A DNA stretch of 64,000 nucleotides, taken from Sphingobacteriales bacterium. Lineage in GTDB: Bacteria; Bacteroidota; Bacteroidia; Chitinophagales; LD1. The notes beneath the pieces are model-generated. The model was not told the DNA's origin, searched no databases, and was given only the letters and a program-made list of their open reading frames with translations. Location: NCBI GenBank assembly GCA_018262795.1, contig JADFDM010000005.1, positions 62,001 through 126,000 of the forward strand, read 5' to 3'. The position numbers and the translations under genes are program-made. How positions within the stretch are numbered: the stretch's first letter is position 1; the number at the start of each line of letters is the position of its first letter. Of the stretch, positions 10,501-19,400 are shown piece by piece.

Positions 10501-11360
10501 TCCAACTTATCATTCATTGTAAAAAGTGAGGAAGAGCCTAATGTTAGATTCCCTTTCATTATCACCACTCCTGCACCAGTGGGCAAAGTGGTGGAGGCTC
10601 CTGTAGTGATATTTACGTTATTAAAAGTGATGTTCTTGGTGTGTGTAATTGTGCCGATGCCGTAGAAATTTGCAGTGCCGAATGTTTTCCAGTCCACATT
10701 AGTGCCGCTGACGGAATAGTTGCCATAAAAATTTATGCTGCAACCTGCATAAAAAGTGACTTTGTTATACTCATCGGTGAAGTCTCCATTAAAGGTAACT
10801 GTTCCTGCTCCGGAGAATATAATTCTTTTGCCGGAGTCATCAATGGTAACGGAGGGGGTAAAATTTAGTGCTCCAGTACTAATTTTAAATTGATTGGTTC
10901 CGGTGGTGGACCAGTGAGAAAAAGTTCCGGCAATATTGATAGTTCCGGGGCCGGCATCTAAAGTGTAAGTAGTATTCTTATTGCTGGGGTTCATGTCAAA
11001 ATCCCCGTTAATAGTCAGGCTATTTCCGGCAGCTACTATTTTTAAGGTAGTCGAACTGCTGGTTGAGTTTCCCAAGTTGAGATTGTGGCAAATGAAAATA
11101 CTATCCACCGTAACGGTCTTGCCGCTGTTGATGATCACATCATCGGTGTCCACCGGAACACCGACAGGACTCCAGATGGAGGGGTTGCTCCAGTTACCTG
11201 TGACAGTGGCTGTTTTCGTAGCTGCCTGACTAAACAAGCCCACCAGCATAAACAATAAAATAAACGTAGATTTTGTCGCCCCATGGCAACGAAGTGCCAA
11301 GTTTCTCTCAATAGTAATCAGTATCCCATTTCCCATAACTCCGGTTTTAAAAATTTCCAA
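4539..11360 (-). CDS. Giant repetitive cell-surface protein with T9SS type A sorting domain
   Basis: A 2273-residue exported protein. The N-terminus carries a hydrophobic segment (STFILLFMLVGLFSQAA, near residues 31-47) after an unusually long basic lead; the ATG at 11336 is an alternative start. Most of the protein is Gly/Thr/Ser/Asn-rich short strands of the type NGDMTLNSGTF and GGNWTNNGGTF, as expected of a right-handed beta-helix or stacked-strand adhesin. Residues of about 1290-1850 are clear tandem repeats of roughly 82 residues. Near residue 1980 comes a VAGPMKKIGN...FPVGK segment common in Bacteroidota surface proteins, then a beta-sandwich (LEINNDYFTVERSDDG). The final 80 residues form the type A sorting domain (ISLYPNPTADKLNI to EKLVVK). 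Few cysteines and no catalytic motif are visible. A role in adhesion or matrix is inference. Confidence 0.85.
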   Translation of the reverse strand: MEIFKTGVMGNGILITIERNLALRCHGATKSTFILLFMLVGLFSQAATKTATVTGNWSNPSIWSPVGVPVDTDDVIINSGKTVTVDSIFICHNLNLGNSTSSSTTLKIVAAGNSLTINGDFDMNPSNKNTTYTLDAGPGTINIAGTFSHWSTTGTNQFKISTGALNFTPSVTIDDSGKRIIFSGAGTVTFNGDFTDEYNKVTFYAGCSINFYGNYSVSGTNVDWKTFGTANFYGIGTITHTKNITFNNVNITTGASTTLPTGAGVVIMKGNLTLGSSSLFTMNDKLEIDGSLTNNGGSISAGGSTILTMNGVSSAINGSTGVTLSTLQIGSSSNGTDRSCTISRSCTISDLIIYKSTKNRTLSLSGSSNTLTVTGNVTINQPTQNSRTALLYIGNSSCHVYGNLIFVGINNGTTRVSKVQTTSGDFTLDGSITWMSNNSVATEVITTATGTLNFGSSITMGNKSGTIAVTGAGDINFNGTAAPSLTFGGATSPVITTSYGSHITFAKGLTASSALAFTIGSTEIFDGTATVTPTAAITFGHLQINNGYTLTTAGDLSVKGNWINNGAFVPGTYTVSFNGSSTQQISNSGGSETFYKLNITPYGTTIKLMNNVTVSNTLTMNGANMDMNSNTFTLGNGSGAALVYSLGQAYGGTWRRYWPASTAITSTSGNYYGLFPIGTMVYCRPVTINSTSNPTVGGYVSATHTDMQSAMIVNYTDNEGSVIQQIAEMHSDISTSGLTGGAYNIGVKFSNMGSAGNVANLKLLTHTGSVLGSCGTHVTTAGPLGAPTGYRSGLSVSNLNNAWILGTNDRYTTPMYQYVYVIKSGNWNDMTTGNGTWSFTPGGASCDCTPGGSGYAEIAAGYTVTLTATDSVKFLDIDSAARLVINSGKTFNCGGNMNMYGSGSFTNSGTLNVTGELLMASATSPTVNGNVNVAGWFTLPSGTAYTQSSGTLTVGGDIEIAGDLSMASGTSLSLTGNGAHISGSGTYTTASGGSFPLSGNKIIDPNSALTIGSSSVNTNVTLASNTTVNNIGNITLYGNMTGANASTSLWINNATSSLSITGTLLSTGALDVSTSPNTVYYNGTGAQNIKVPLISYYNLAATNSGTKSLTADIYVDNEVNLGGNAILDEGTHVLSGDADLTMTGTSELKLRRSVEDIYPELSGTYNCSGGTVTIYQTADSAILHPGNYYNLKLNGSTPYDLSAVSSIANNLDVTNTASITSNSELTIGGIFTHSSSATSTLTDSIAVNGIVLSGGTLRDGTPDYFGGQSINVTGSGGWTLSGGSFIASDGTVYFSGSDNQPLTGTFASQTFNSINVNKSSGTVTVGGSTTTLSMDGDMILTGGTLDAGTATAINMTGGNWQNDGGTFTPGSSTVTFNDTADQAIQGIAAAQTFNNITVNNSGNTLTVGGSTTTLTLNGNMTLSSGSEFNKGTATNIVMAGGNWTNNGGTYTPSSGTVSFTGSGAQAINGTAASQTLNGITVGKSGGTLSVSGSTSALTISQDMNLNSGTFDKGTAATIYVGGNWTNNGGNFTYGTGTITFNGAGAQAINGSAASQTFYHTVIDKSAGTVSLSESTDTLHIMGNMTLTAGTFDGGTATTIYMNAGNWTNNGGTFQPRTSTVVFNSAAGAQAINGTATNENFGGLTVDKISQTLSTAGSIATLTLDGDMTLNSGTFDPATVTTVYSGGNWTNNGGIFTYGTGTVDFNGSTDQDINGTATAQSFFNFAVDKSAGTLSFSGNTDTLNVNAKVLLTSGTFDGANAVINMLSGDWTNNGGTFAPSISLVHFNATSIDQYINGTATAQTFYDLVANKTGKTLFIDGSTATLTINNNLNIAAGTFDQGLADNLNIGGDWINDGVFIEGSKSVNFNGAAAQVISGTTTTTFNNIGLNNSADGLTLNTPALVSRALMLTNGVLNTSAANMLTLTASASSSSGSAASYVAGPMKKIGNTAFDFPVGKDGRWRRAGVSGMSNATTEITAEYFATPYSDITSVDTPGLDLVSDLEYWMIDRTVTADPVKISLYWEDALASGIQNCDYLTIAHYTGGQWQNEAATTVGGSVCSGNGNGSIELDGTVSTFSPFSFGSHGGGAALPVKLLRFDAQSKDNVVATTWATSLEINNDYFTVERSDDGTDFKEVGRVEGAGNSTVERHYTFNDEHPLSGVSYYRLKQTDYDGQFAYSNIVMVKRTADTNTSISLYPNPTADKLNIALSNASEDMTINIYNQVGASVYRQVISADSTNSGKVITLNIKDILAAGIYIVNISTYQTNFKEKLVVK
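5800..7480 (-). repeat. Tandem repeats of about 245 bp inside the giant surface gene
   Basis: The segment encoding the GGNWTNNGG-type motif recurs near 6045, 6292, 6533, 6781, 7022 and 7270, a regular spacing of 241-248 bases (about 82 residues). Copies are diverged at the DNA level but keep the same order of strands: DGDMTLNSGTF, GGNWTNNGG, TVTFNG, QAINGTAASQTF, then GTLSVSGST. More degenerate copies continue on both sides. Confidence 0.8.
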
Positions 11361-11442
11361 TATTCAATCGCTGTGAAATAGAACGGGGGATTGTTCTAAA
11401 TCGAGTTGGGGGGAATAGAGTTTCATACGGAGCGCAATTTGC

Positions 11443-11474
11443 TTTGTTACATTAATCGGGAAAATTTATCTTGC
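11443..11474 (+). promoter_or_regulatory. Candidate Bacteroidota promoter for the chalcone-isomerase-fold gene
   Basis: TTTG at 11443-11446 is followed after 20 bases by TATCTTGC at 11467-11474, matching 6 of 8 positions of the TAnnTTTG box. The ATG at 11494 lies 19 bases further on. Confidence 0.4.
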
Positions 11475-11493
11475 TTGCCTAAATACAATCGAA

Positions 11494-12060
11494 ATGAAAA
11501 AGAACAGTTTGGCAATATTGGTTTGCTTAGTCATCACCTTAGCCGCAGATGCACAAGTAACTTTAAACAGTGTGACGCTGCCTGCAAAAATTAAAACAGA
11601 CAATACGGAGTTGATTTTAAATGGTGGTGGAATCAGAAAGAAACTCTTCTTCAAATTATATACTGCGGGACTTTACCTGAGTGCTAAATCATCGGATGCC
11701 AATTCGGTTATTAATGCCGACCATGCAATGGCCATGCGCTTAGTGATTACTTCAGGAGTTATCAGCAGCAGCAATATGAGCGAGGCCATTGAAGAAGGTT
11801 TCGAAAAAGCCATGAACGGCAACACTGCTCCACTTCAAACAAAAATTGATCAGTTCATCAACACGTTTAAGAAAGAAGAAATAAAGCAAGGCGATGTATT
11901 TGATATTTGGTACGTGCCCGGTGAAGGAGTGAAGTCCTATAAAAACGGCAAGTACCAAAGCACAATTCCGGGTATGGATTTCAAGAAAGCACTCTTCGGC
12001 ATTTGGTTTTCCGGCAACCCAGTTGATGCAGATCTGAAGAAAGGGCTGCTCGGTTCCTAA
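11494..12060 (+). CDS. Secreted chalcone isomerase-fold protein
   Basis: A 188-residue protein with a signal peptide (MKKNSLAILVCLVITLAADAQ) and a chalcone-isomerase-like domain over the rest. Family features seen are the GGGIRKKLFFKLYTAGLYL strand-helix start, the RLVITSGVISSSNM region and the closing ALFGIWFSGNPVD. Bacterial members of this family are periplasmic or secreted, mostly of unknown function, and need not act on flavonoids. The plant catalytic residues cannot be assigned here. It sits between divergent and downstream T9SS cargo genes with no obvious operon partner. Confidence 0.82.
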   Translation: MKKNSLAILVCLVITLAADAQVTLNSVTLPAKIKTDNTELILNGGGIRKKLFFKLYTAGLYLSAKSSDANSVINADHAMAMRLVITSGVISSSNMSEAIEEGFEKAMNGNTAPLQTKIDQFINTFKKEEIKQGDVFDIWYVPGEGVKSYKNGKYQSTIPGMDFKKALFGIWFSGNPVDADLKKGLLGS

Positions 12061-12200
12061 GCAAATCTCCTTTCAGAAATTACTATCGCACTGTTGCAAA
12101 AATTAATCGCAGCAACGATGGTATGGATAACATTCTCCGCATGGGGGCAATAGAGTATGCAAAGTAAAATATCTTACAGCACCACTAAACCCTGTGCTAT

Positions 12201-15110
12201 ATGAACAGAAAAATTTACGCTGTTATCCTTCTCTCCACTTTGTTCGCTGCCTTTTCTTTTTCGCAGACTTCCTCGAAGCTCGACCTGCGATTATTCAAGC
12301 GCTTGCAGCAAGAGGTATCTCCTGCAACAAATATTTCTCTGTTAGTGAAGGGAGAGATGAAAGAAGTACAAACACTCACCGAGCATTTTGGCGGAACTTA
12401 TAAATACGGGTATAATGGGATTTCATCGGTTACAATTCCCGAACAAAGTCTGATAGCCTTTTCTAAAAATCCAGCCGTTCAGAAAATATTAACCACCCAA
12501 GGCAAGGGTGTTTTTTTGATGGATTCTGCTCGTGTTCGCAATAATATAGATAGTCTGCACCGAGGCTTTGCCCCATTAGTGGACAGCCTGAACGGGAAGG
12601 ACGTAGTAATAGGAATAATTGACGGTGGTATTTATTGGCAGCATTACGATTTCAGAAACCCTGCGGATAGCAGCACCCGAATTAAATATATCTGGGATCA
12701 GGTGACCAATACGGGCGGAACTATTCCAAGCCCTTACAATTACGGAAGGCAGTGGACGGCCACTGATATTAATAACAACAACTGCCAGCACACTCCTCCT
12801 GCCAATGATTTTGGCCACGGCACCTGCGTGGCGGGAATTGCCGCAGGGAATTGCCTTTCTACCCAAGGCACGGCTTATGAAAATCAGTTTACGGGAGTGG
12901 CTCCCGAAGCCGACATCATAGCCGTTCGGGTAAAGAATGACAACAACTTTATTTCAAACGTGGTGGACGCAGTGGACTATATCTTCAAAAAAGCAGACTC
13001 CTTAGGCAAGCCTTGTGTGATTAATACCAGCATAGGCGATTACTACGGTTCGCATGACGGGAACGATTTGGCCACTCAAACTATCGAGTCTATGCTCGAT
13101 CAAAAAAATGGAAGAGTGTTGGTGGCTGCTGCTGGGAATGCCGGAAACATAGCGCATCACCTTTCTTATACTATTCCGACCGATTCGGCTTACACCTTGT
13201 TTGCTTACAACAGCTCTTCTGGCGATGTGTATTTTGATTGGTGGGCCGATACTTCTGATTTTAAGAATGCGCAATTCGCGGTGGGATGCAATGATGCCAA
13301 TGGCACAGATTCAGGGCGAACCATTTATCTGAATGTTATCGCAGATTTTAACCCACCACCCGGTGGCAGCATCTTAAATACTTATACTCTGATGGGCACT
13401 TCCGGACAATTGGGAACTATTTATGTGCAAGTCACTTTAGACGATAACCGATACCACTGCGAAGTGGATATTATTCCCAACAACACAGCTCATCTATGGC
13501 GATTGCAAACCAAGGGCACCGGTACTTTTGATTTGTGGAGCAGTGCCGCCTTGATAGGCACTTCCGATATGATGACCAAAATTGGAAGCATTCCCATAGT
13601 CGCTCCCGCTTATCGTTTTCCCGACACTTTGAAAACGATGGTATCGTATTGGCAGAACAGCGATAAGGTGATTACTGTAGGCAATTATTCTAATAAGGCC
13701 AGCTACCTCGATAGAGATGGGAACACCGTGAACCTTACCGTCTCTCCTTACAACGAAGTAGTGGGGAAACGTTTTTTCACCTCGAGCATTGGTCCTACGC
13801 GCGACAACCGCTTAAAACCCGACCTGATGGCTACCGGCAGCACGACCATTTGCACCGGAGATGCCAACTTTATAGCCACCGCTACGGCTCCGGCTAATCG
13901 CTTAAAAGTATCTATTACTCAAAAGCATATTCGCAACGGAGGTACCTCTATGGCCTCACCGATTGTAGCGGGAATAGCGGCACTCTATCTGCAAAAGCAC
14001 CCCAATGCTTCTCACGATGAAATCAAACAGGCGCTTATTTGCACTGCGAAGGAAGATGCATTTACCGGAACCGTGCCTAATTATGAATACGGAAACGGGA
14101 AGGTGGATGGATTTGCCGCTATTGCTCATTCCTGCATCGTTTATGGTTCCACCGATACATCCTGCCTCCACTTCAATCCCTCAGCTAATATTGATACTGG
14201 TTGTGTGCCCAAAGTTTATGGCGTGATGGATACCGCTTGCCTCAACTATAATCCATTGGCGAATGTGAGTGGTGGTGTTTGTGTGCCCAAAGTTTATGGC
14301 GTGATGGATACTGCTTGCCTCAACTACAATTCATTGGCGAATGTGAGTGGCGGAATTTGTGTGCCCAAAGTTTATGGCGTGATGGATACCGCTTGCCTCA
14401 ACTACAATCCATTGGCGAATGTGAGTGGCGGAGTTTGTATGCCCAAAGTTTATGGCGTGATGGATACTGCTTGTCTCAACTACAATCCATTGGCGAATGT
14501 GAGTGGTGGTGTTTGTGTGCCCAGAGTTTATGGCGTGATGGATACTGCTTGCCTCAACTACAATTCATTGGCGAATGTGAGTGGTGGTGTTTGTGTGCCC
14601 AAAGTTTATGGCGTGATGGATACCGCTTGCCTCAACTACAATCCATTGGCGAATGTGAGTGGCGGAGTATGCGTCCCTAAAGTTTATGGCGTGATGGACA
14701 CCGCTTGCCTCAACTACAATTCATTGGCGAATGTGAGTGGTGGTGTTTGTGTGCCCAGAGTTTATGGCGTGATGGATACTGCTTGCGATAATTATAACTC
14801 ATTGGCCAACGTAGATGACGGCACTTGTATCATTTCATCTATCACGAATGTTGGAGATAAAAGTGTAAGCGTGCAGGTAATACCCAATCCCTTTACCAAT
14901 CAAACCACTTTTCGGATAGAAGGCCTGAATGCCCGTGAATGCTACATCCGCATTTTTAATATTCCCGGCCAATTAGTAGATGAATTAAAGCTGAACGCAG
15001 GACAAACAGAGGTGGTATATTACAATCGAAACCTGCCGCAGGGCATCTATCACTTTGTGTTATCAGCCAATGGAAAGAAAGTGAAGACAGGAAAATTAGT
15101 AGTAGAATAG
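12201..15110 (+). CDS. Secreted subtilisin-like serine protease (S8) with Cys-rich repeats and T9SS type A domain
   Basis: A 969-residue exported protease. Signal peptide MNRKIYAVILLSTLFAAFSFSQ, then a propeptide-like region to about residue 130. The subtilase triad is complete: Asp141 (GIIDGG), His206 (FGHGTCVAG) and Ser583 (GTSMASPIVAG), with the oxyanion Asn313 in AAAGNAGN. A long insert (about residues 325-480) separates Asn and Ser, probably a beta domain. Residues 648-878 hold nine repeats of about 26 residues with consensus VYGVMDTACLNYNPLANV, each carrying two cysteines; similar Cys-containing repeats are common near the C-termini of Bacteroidota exported proteases. The end (VIPNPFTNQTTF to TGKLVVE) is a T9SS type A sorting domain. 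Convergent with rpiB, nine bases apart. Substrate unknown. Confidence 0.93.
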   Translation: MNRKIYAVILLSTLFAAFSFSQTSSKLDLRLFKRLQQEVSPATNISLLVKGEMKEVQTLTEHFGGTYKYGYNGISSVTIPEQSLIAFSKNPAVQKILTTQGKGVFLMDSARVRNNIDSLHRGFAPLVDSLNGKDVVIGIIDGGIYWQHYDFRNPADSSTRIKYIWDQVTNTGGTIPSPYNYGRQWTATDINNNNCQHTPPANDFGHGTCVAGIAAGNCLSTQGTAYENQFTGVAPEADIIAVRVKNDNNFISNVVDAVDYIFKKADSLGKPCVINTSIGDYYGSHDGNDLATQTIESMLDQKNGRVLVAAAGNAGNIAHHLSYTIPTDSAYTLFAYNSSSGDVYFDWWADTSDFKNAQFAVGCNDANGTDSGRTIYLNVIADFNPPPGGSILNTYTLMGTSGQLGTIYVQVTLDDNRYHCEVDIIPNNTAHLWRLQTKGTGTFDLWSSAALIGTSDMMTKIGSIPIVAPAYRFPDTLKTMVSYWQNSDKVITVGNYSNKASYLDRDGNTVNLTVSPYNEVVGKRFFTSSIGPTRDNRLKPDLMATGSTTICTGDANFIATATAPANRLKVSITQKHIRNGGTSMASPIVAGIAALYLQKHPNASHDEIKQALICTAKEDAFTGTVPNYEYGNGKVDGFAAIAHSCIVYGSTDTSCLHFNPSANIDTGCVPKVYGVMDTACLNYNPLANVSGGVCVPKVYGVMDTACLNYNSLANVSGGICVPKVYGVMDTACLNYNPLANVSGGVCMPKVYGVMDTACLNYNPLANVSGGVCVPRVYGVMDTACLNYNSLANVSGGVCVPKVYGVMDTACLNYNPLANVSGGVCVPKVYGVMDTACLNYNSLANVSGGVCVPRVYGVMDTACDNYNSLANVDDGTCIISSITNVGDKSVSVQVIPNPFTNQTTFRIEGLNARECYIRIFNIPGQLVDELKLNAGQTEVVYYNRNLPQGIYHFVLSANGKKVKTGKLVVE
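14139..14834 (+). repeat. Nine-copy 78-bp coding tandem repeat in the subtilase gene
   Basis: Eight units of exactly 78 bases begin at 14211, and a shorter diverged unit precedes them at 14139. The middle copies differ only at a few positions, mainly Pro/Ser in NYNPLA or NYNSLA and Lys/Arg before VYG. The last copy ends in DDGTC instead of SGGVC. Near identity at silent sites suggests recent expansion or gene conversion. Confidence 0.95.
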
Positions 15111-15119
15111 AATCGGAAA

Positions 15120-15551
15120 TCAGCAGGGAATTTTGTCAACCCTGTTCTGATGCCGCCCTCCTTCAAATTCAGTAGTGAGGAAAGCATCTGCACATTCCTT
15201 CGCCACATCCATAGAAATAAACCGAGCGGGGAGGCATAGCACATTCGCATTATTATGCTGACGAGTAAGTGCTGCCAGTTCTTTTGCCCAGGCAATTCCG
15301 GCACGTATGCCCACATGTTTGTTGGCGGTCATCGCTACTCCATTGGCAGTACCGCAAATCAGAATACCGAAATCAAATTCTCCTTTTTCAACTGCATTGG
15401 CTATCGGATGCACATAGTCAGGATAATCTACGCTGGCATCGCTGAAAGGACCAAAATCTTTCACCTCGTTTCCCTTAGAAGTGAGATAGTCTATCAGTGC
15501 TTTTTTGTGCTCAAATCCGGCATGATCTCCTCCAATAGCGATTTTACTCAT
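15120..15551 (-). CDS. rpiB: Ribose 5-phosphate isomerase B
   Basis: A 143-residue cytosolic enzyme interconverting ribose 5-phosphate and ribulose 5-phosphate in the pentose phosphate pathway. The N-terminal GGDHAGFEHKKAL phosphate-binding stretch, the DFGPFSDASVDYPDY segment and the catalytic Cys in ILICGTANGVAMTANK identify the RpiB/LacAB family. The anion-hole segment reads GTANGVAM rather than the more common GTGIGMSI, still compatible with function. It starts nine bases after the tatC stop, so the two genes are probably co-transcribed. Confidence 0.95.
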   Translation of the reverse strand: MSKIAIGGDHAGFEHKKALIDYLTSKGNEVKDFGPFSDASVDYPDYVHPIANAVEKGEFDFGILICGTANGVAMTANKHVGIRAGIAWAKELAALTRQHNNANVLCLPARFISMDVAKECADAFLTTEFEGGRHQNRVDKIPC

Positions 15552-15560
15552 GGCTTTTTA

Positions 15561-16442
15561 TTAGGCGTGAACAGTCATTTCTTTTTCCCGCTTTCGATCA
15601 TTGCGAGCAGCAATAAAAATACTCAACTCATACAAGATATAGATAGGCACAGCTACAATGCACTGTGTAAACATATCTGGCGATGGAGTTATAACCCCCG
15701 CCACAATCAGAATAATAACGATGGCGTACCTTCTCGCTTTCTTCATTGTGCTGGCATGAATGATTCCTATTTTTGAAAGGAAGTACACCACCATCGGCAA
15801 TTCAAATACGGCTCCGATAGCAAGTAGCATCACGGTGAAAAAATCAATGTAACTCTCAATGGTGAAGTCGTTTTTGATTTTATCGCTGATAGAAAAACTC
15901 ACTGCAAAATTTACCGAGAAAGGAATAATGACAAAGTAACAAAAGGCGACTCCGGTGAAGAAAAACCCTGAACAGGCTAATATGATACGGCTGGTTTTTT
16001 TGCGTTCCTTCTCACTTAGTGCCGGAGCCACAAAACGCCACAATTCAAAAACAATGTACGGAAAGGCTATTACAAGCCCGATGATAATAGAGTATTGCAC
16101 CAACAGAGTGATTTGACCAAACATGGTCAGGTTTTGAAGCACAATCGGAATATCATGATCAATGCAGATAGAGTCAGAAAGATGAAATTTTTGACTAACG
16201 GCACACAGTAATTTATAAGTAGGGAAATCTTTAGAGCAAATGCCGAGGATAATCTTATCGAAAACGAAATCGTAGAACAGCCCCACTACAGAGGCACATA
16301 CGATAATGGCAATAGCTGAACGCAGAAGGTGCCAACGCAAGGTTTCTAAGTGATCAAAGAACCCCATTTCCGCTTCCGGATTTTTGGGGTCGCGCTTCCA
16401 ATTCATCGCGCGAATGTAAACGAAAAAAGGAGGCTTTATCAA
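15561..16442 (-). CDS. tatC: Sec-independent protein translocase subunit TatC
   Basis: Integral inner-membrane core of the twin-arginine translocase, which recognises RR signal peptides and exports folded proteins. Six membrane spans are visible in 293 residues. The cytoplasmic N-terminus carries the conserved MGFFDHLETLRWHLLRS, and the region FPYIVFELWRFVAPAL and the later ITPSPDMFTQ are typical of TatC. An internal ATG at 16406 (MNWKRDPK) is a plausible alternative start because the first 12 residues are not conserved. No tatA/B gene lies nearby. Followed closely by rpiB on the same strand; 41 bases separate it from the RND pump gene upstream. Confidence 0.95.
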   Translation of the reverse strand: MIKPPFFVYIRAMNWKRDPKNPEAEMGFFDHLETLRWHLLRSAIAIIVCASVVGLFYDFVFDKIILGICSKDFPTYKLLCAVSQKFHLSDSICIDHDIPIVLQNLTMFGQITLLVQYSIIIGLVIAFPYIVFELWRFVAPALSEKERKKTSRIILACSGFFFTGVAFCYFVIIPFSVNFAVSFSISDKIKNDFTIESYIDFFTVMLLAIGAVFELPMVVYFLSKIGIIHASTMKKARRYAIVIILIVAGVITPSPDMFTQCIVAVPIYILYELSIFIAARNDRKREKEMTVHA

Positions 16443-16483
16443 AGGGAAAAACCTCTTGTGTTATGTCATTAACAACTTTCGTA

Positions 16484-19400
16484 TTATGCCCTGCCCTTAT
16501 CTGCTCGATATAAAATTTTAAGAAGGCTGGGAAGTACTATCAGCAGTAATGGTAAAGCCACTACAAACCCACCAATAACGGCAATAGCCAGTGGTTGATG
16601 CAACTGGGCTCCGGTACCGATACCGAAGGCCAGCGGCATTAAAGCGATAATGGCTCCGAATGCGGTCATCAGGTTAGGTCGTAGACGAATGGAAACCGCA
16701 TTAACTAAAGCGTCATCCATGGGCAATTCCTTGAGGGATTTTTTAAACTGGAGTAAAGTGAAGATTGCGTTCTCCCCAATTATCCCTACTATCATCACAA
16801 TACCGGTGTAACTGCCCACATTCAGAGGTGTACCGGTGATGAACAAAGCAATTACACTTCCTGAAATACCTACTACTGCGATTAACAATAAAGTGAGGGA
16901 GGCGAAAAAATCTTTCGATAAGAGGAGTATTACGCCAAAAACTAAGAGACTGGCTGAGATAAGAATCAGCAAAAGTTCTCTAAAAGATTGTTGCTGTTGT
17001 GCGTACTCGCCTCCATACGTAATGTGATACCCCTGAGGCAAGTGGACTCGTTTGCTCACTTCCTTTTGAATGTCGTTCATAACACGACCTAAGTCCCGGT
17101 TATTGAGTCGTGCTGTTACTACCGCCATTGACTGTAGGTTTTCCCTCTGTAATTCATTAGCTCCCTGTCCTATCTGTATATCAGCTAGGTCTTGAATAGG
17201 CTTTAACTTACCATTCGGTAAAAATATATTGGCCTCCTTTAAGCCATTGATCCCTGATTGCTGAACATTGGGGTATATCATCCGGATGTCTGTCTGTTGT
17301 TCACTTTCCAGAATTGTTCCAACCACATTACCTTCTGTTTGGGTTTGCAATTGACTTTGCAAATCGGCAGGACTTAAACCATATTGTGCTAATACATCGG
17401 GATGGGGTGTAATGTTGACCGAAGGTCCGGCTGCTACTATACCATCAAATACATCGGCAGTTCCTTTTACACTATTCACCGCTTCGGTTGTTTGCTCAGC
17501 CAACCTATTCAGTTGCTGCTGATCATTCCCAAAGATTTTTATTTCTATCGGTTGAACGGAGGTCATTAGGTCGCCCAGCATATCAGTAATAACCTGACCA
17601 AAATCTATTCTTAAAGCAGGCTGGGAATTTTCCACCTTTTGCCGGATGTCATCAATCACTTCATCGGTCGTTCGGATCCTGTTTTTCTTTAACTCAATCA
17701 GGTAGTCTCCCCGATTAGGCTCTGTAATGAAAAAACCCAGTTGGGTACCGGTCCTCCTGGAATAACTTTCCACTTCAGGTATTTTGACAATCATTTTTTC
17801 TACCTCTTGTAAAATCCTGTCAGTTTCTTCGAGAGAAGTTCCTGGGGGCGAGCTGTAATCCAGTATGATGGCTCCCTCATCCATGGTTGGTAAAAAACCT
17901 GATTCTAACCTGGGTATCAGTATATACACGGTTATAGCTAAACTTAGTATAAGGGCAACACTGAAAAGAGGGTATCGGCCAAAAAATAGAACCCATTGTT
18001 GTGGTTTAACAGGTATTGGCTGTAACGATTTTACCTTTTTCTGTCCTTTTGAAAACAGCAGATACACTACAGGTAAGCCCATCCAGGTTACGAAAAACGA
18101 ACATGTAAGGGCGATAATCATAGTATTGGAGAGTACAGTGAAATAAGCCCCTGCCACCCCGCTCATAAAAGCAAAAGGTAGAAATATCACGATGGTGCTT
18201 ATAGAAGAAGATACCATGGCCGGCAATAAATAATGAATGGATTGCTGTACTAAATTAGGAGATGATTCTGCCGGATGGTCATCGTGCATTCGATGTATTT
18301 GCTCCACCACTACAATCGCATCATCAATAATTAATCCGATAGCTGCAGCGATAGCTCCCAGGGTCATAATGTTGAGCGTATACCCTATGCTGTATAGAAC
18401 AATGAGAGTTAACGCCAGTGTAACCGGAACAGTAATTAATATAGTAGCACTTGCTTTGGCTGAACGAAGAAAAATAACTGCTACCACCAAGGCCAGGAGA
18501 ACGCCTAACAAAAGGGCATCGCTTACACTGCGCACGGCTCCGTCTACAAAATCGGCCTGGATATAATAAGGTGTGATGCTGACATCCTTCGGTAAGGTTT
18601 CTTGCAGCTCTTTTATTTTTTGTTTCATCTGATTCGAAACATCAATCAGGTTAGCATTCGGTTGTTTAATTACCGATACTAATACCGCTGATTTGCCGTT
18701 GGCATTAATTCGAACGTATTCATTTGCCGGATGTACTTTGGTTTGCGCAATGTCCTTTAATCGTATAGTCCGTTTTGCATCGCTGCTTATTACAATGCTG
18801 TCTAATTGTTGCAAATTATTTACGGTGGCATCAGTAACGGTGAGATATAGCCGCCTATAGTCGGGTTGGTATCCGGTGGAGAGTATGAAATTGGTTCGTC
18901 CAACTGCCTGTGACATCTGATCCGGAGTAATGGATAAGGCACTCATTTTTTGAGGGTTTAAGACTATCCAGTACTCTTTGGTTTTCCCGCCACTTACCGC
19001 TACTTCAGCTACCCCCTCTACTTGCGACAAAAAAGGTTTTATGGTGTAAAGCGCTAATTGTTTCAACTCAATGGCGGTTTCCTTATTACTTTCTATGGCA
19101 TACCCCATTACAGGAAGAATGGATGGGTTCATCTTTTCAACTGTAATTTTTACTCCGGGCGGTAAATCCGTTTGTATCTCGTTAATTTGTGCTTCAATTT
19201 GCTGTTGCGAAAGATCAATGTTTGCCGACCAGTCCATATAGGCCGAAATCTCACAACTGCCTCGGCTGGTAATACTGCGAACGGTAAGCAAATGCGGCAC
19301 TTTTTTGACGGCATTTTCCAATGGTTTGGTCACCGTTATCATCATCTTATTAACCGGCTGAAGACCATTATCTGCAATCACTTTTATTTTCGGGAAGGTG

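Noticed and set aside
5011-11229. Many plus-strand open frames opposite the giant surface gene
   Set aside because: They mirror the low-complexity Gly/Thr/Asn codons of the real gene, have unnatural composition and no starts or domains.
14279-14680. A 133-codon open frame overlapping the subtilase repeats in another frame
   Set aside because: It stays open only because the 78-base repeat unit is a multiple of three, so any stop-free frame in one unit is stop-free in all. It has no start signal and no family resemblance.
14139-14834. Regular repeat spacing that could suggest a CRISPR array
   Set aside because: Units are contiguous without unique spacers, lie in frame in a protease gene, and no cas genes are near.
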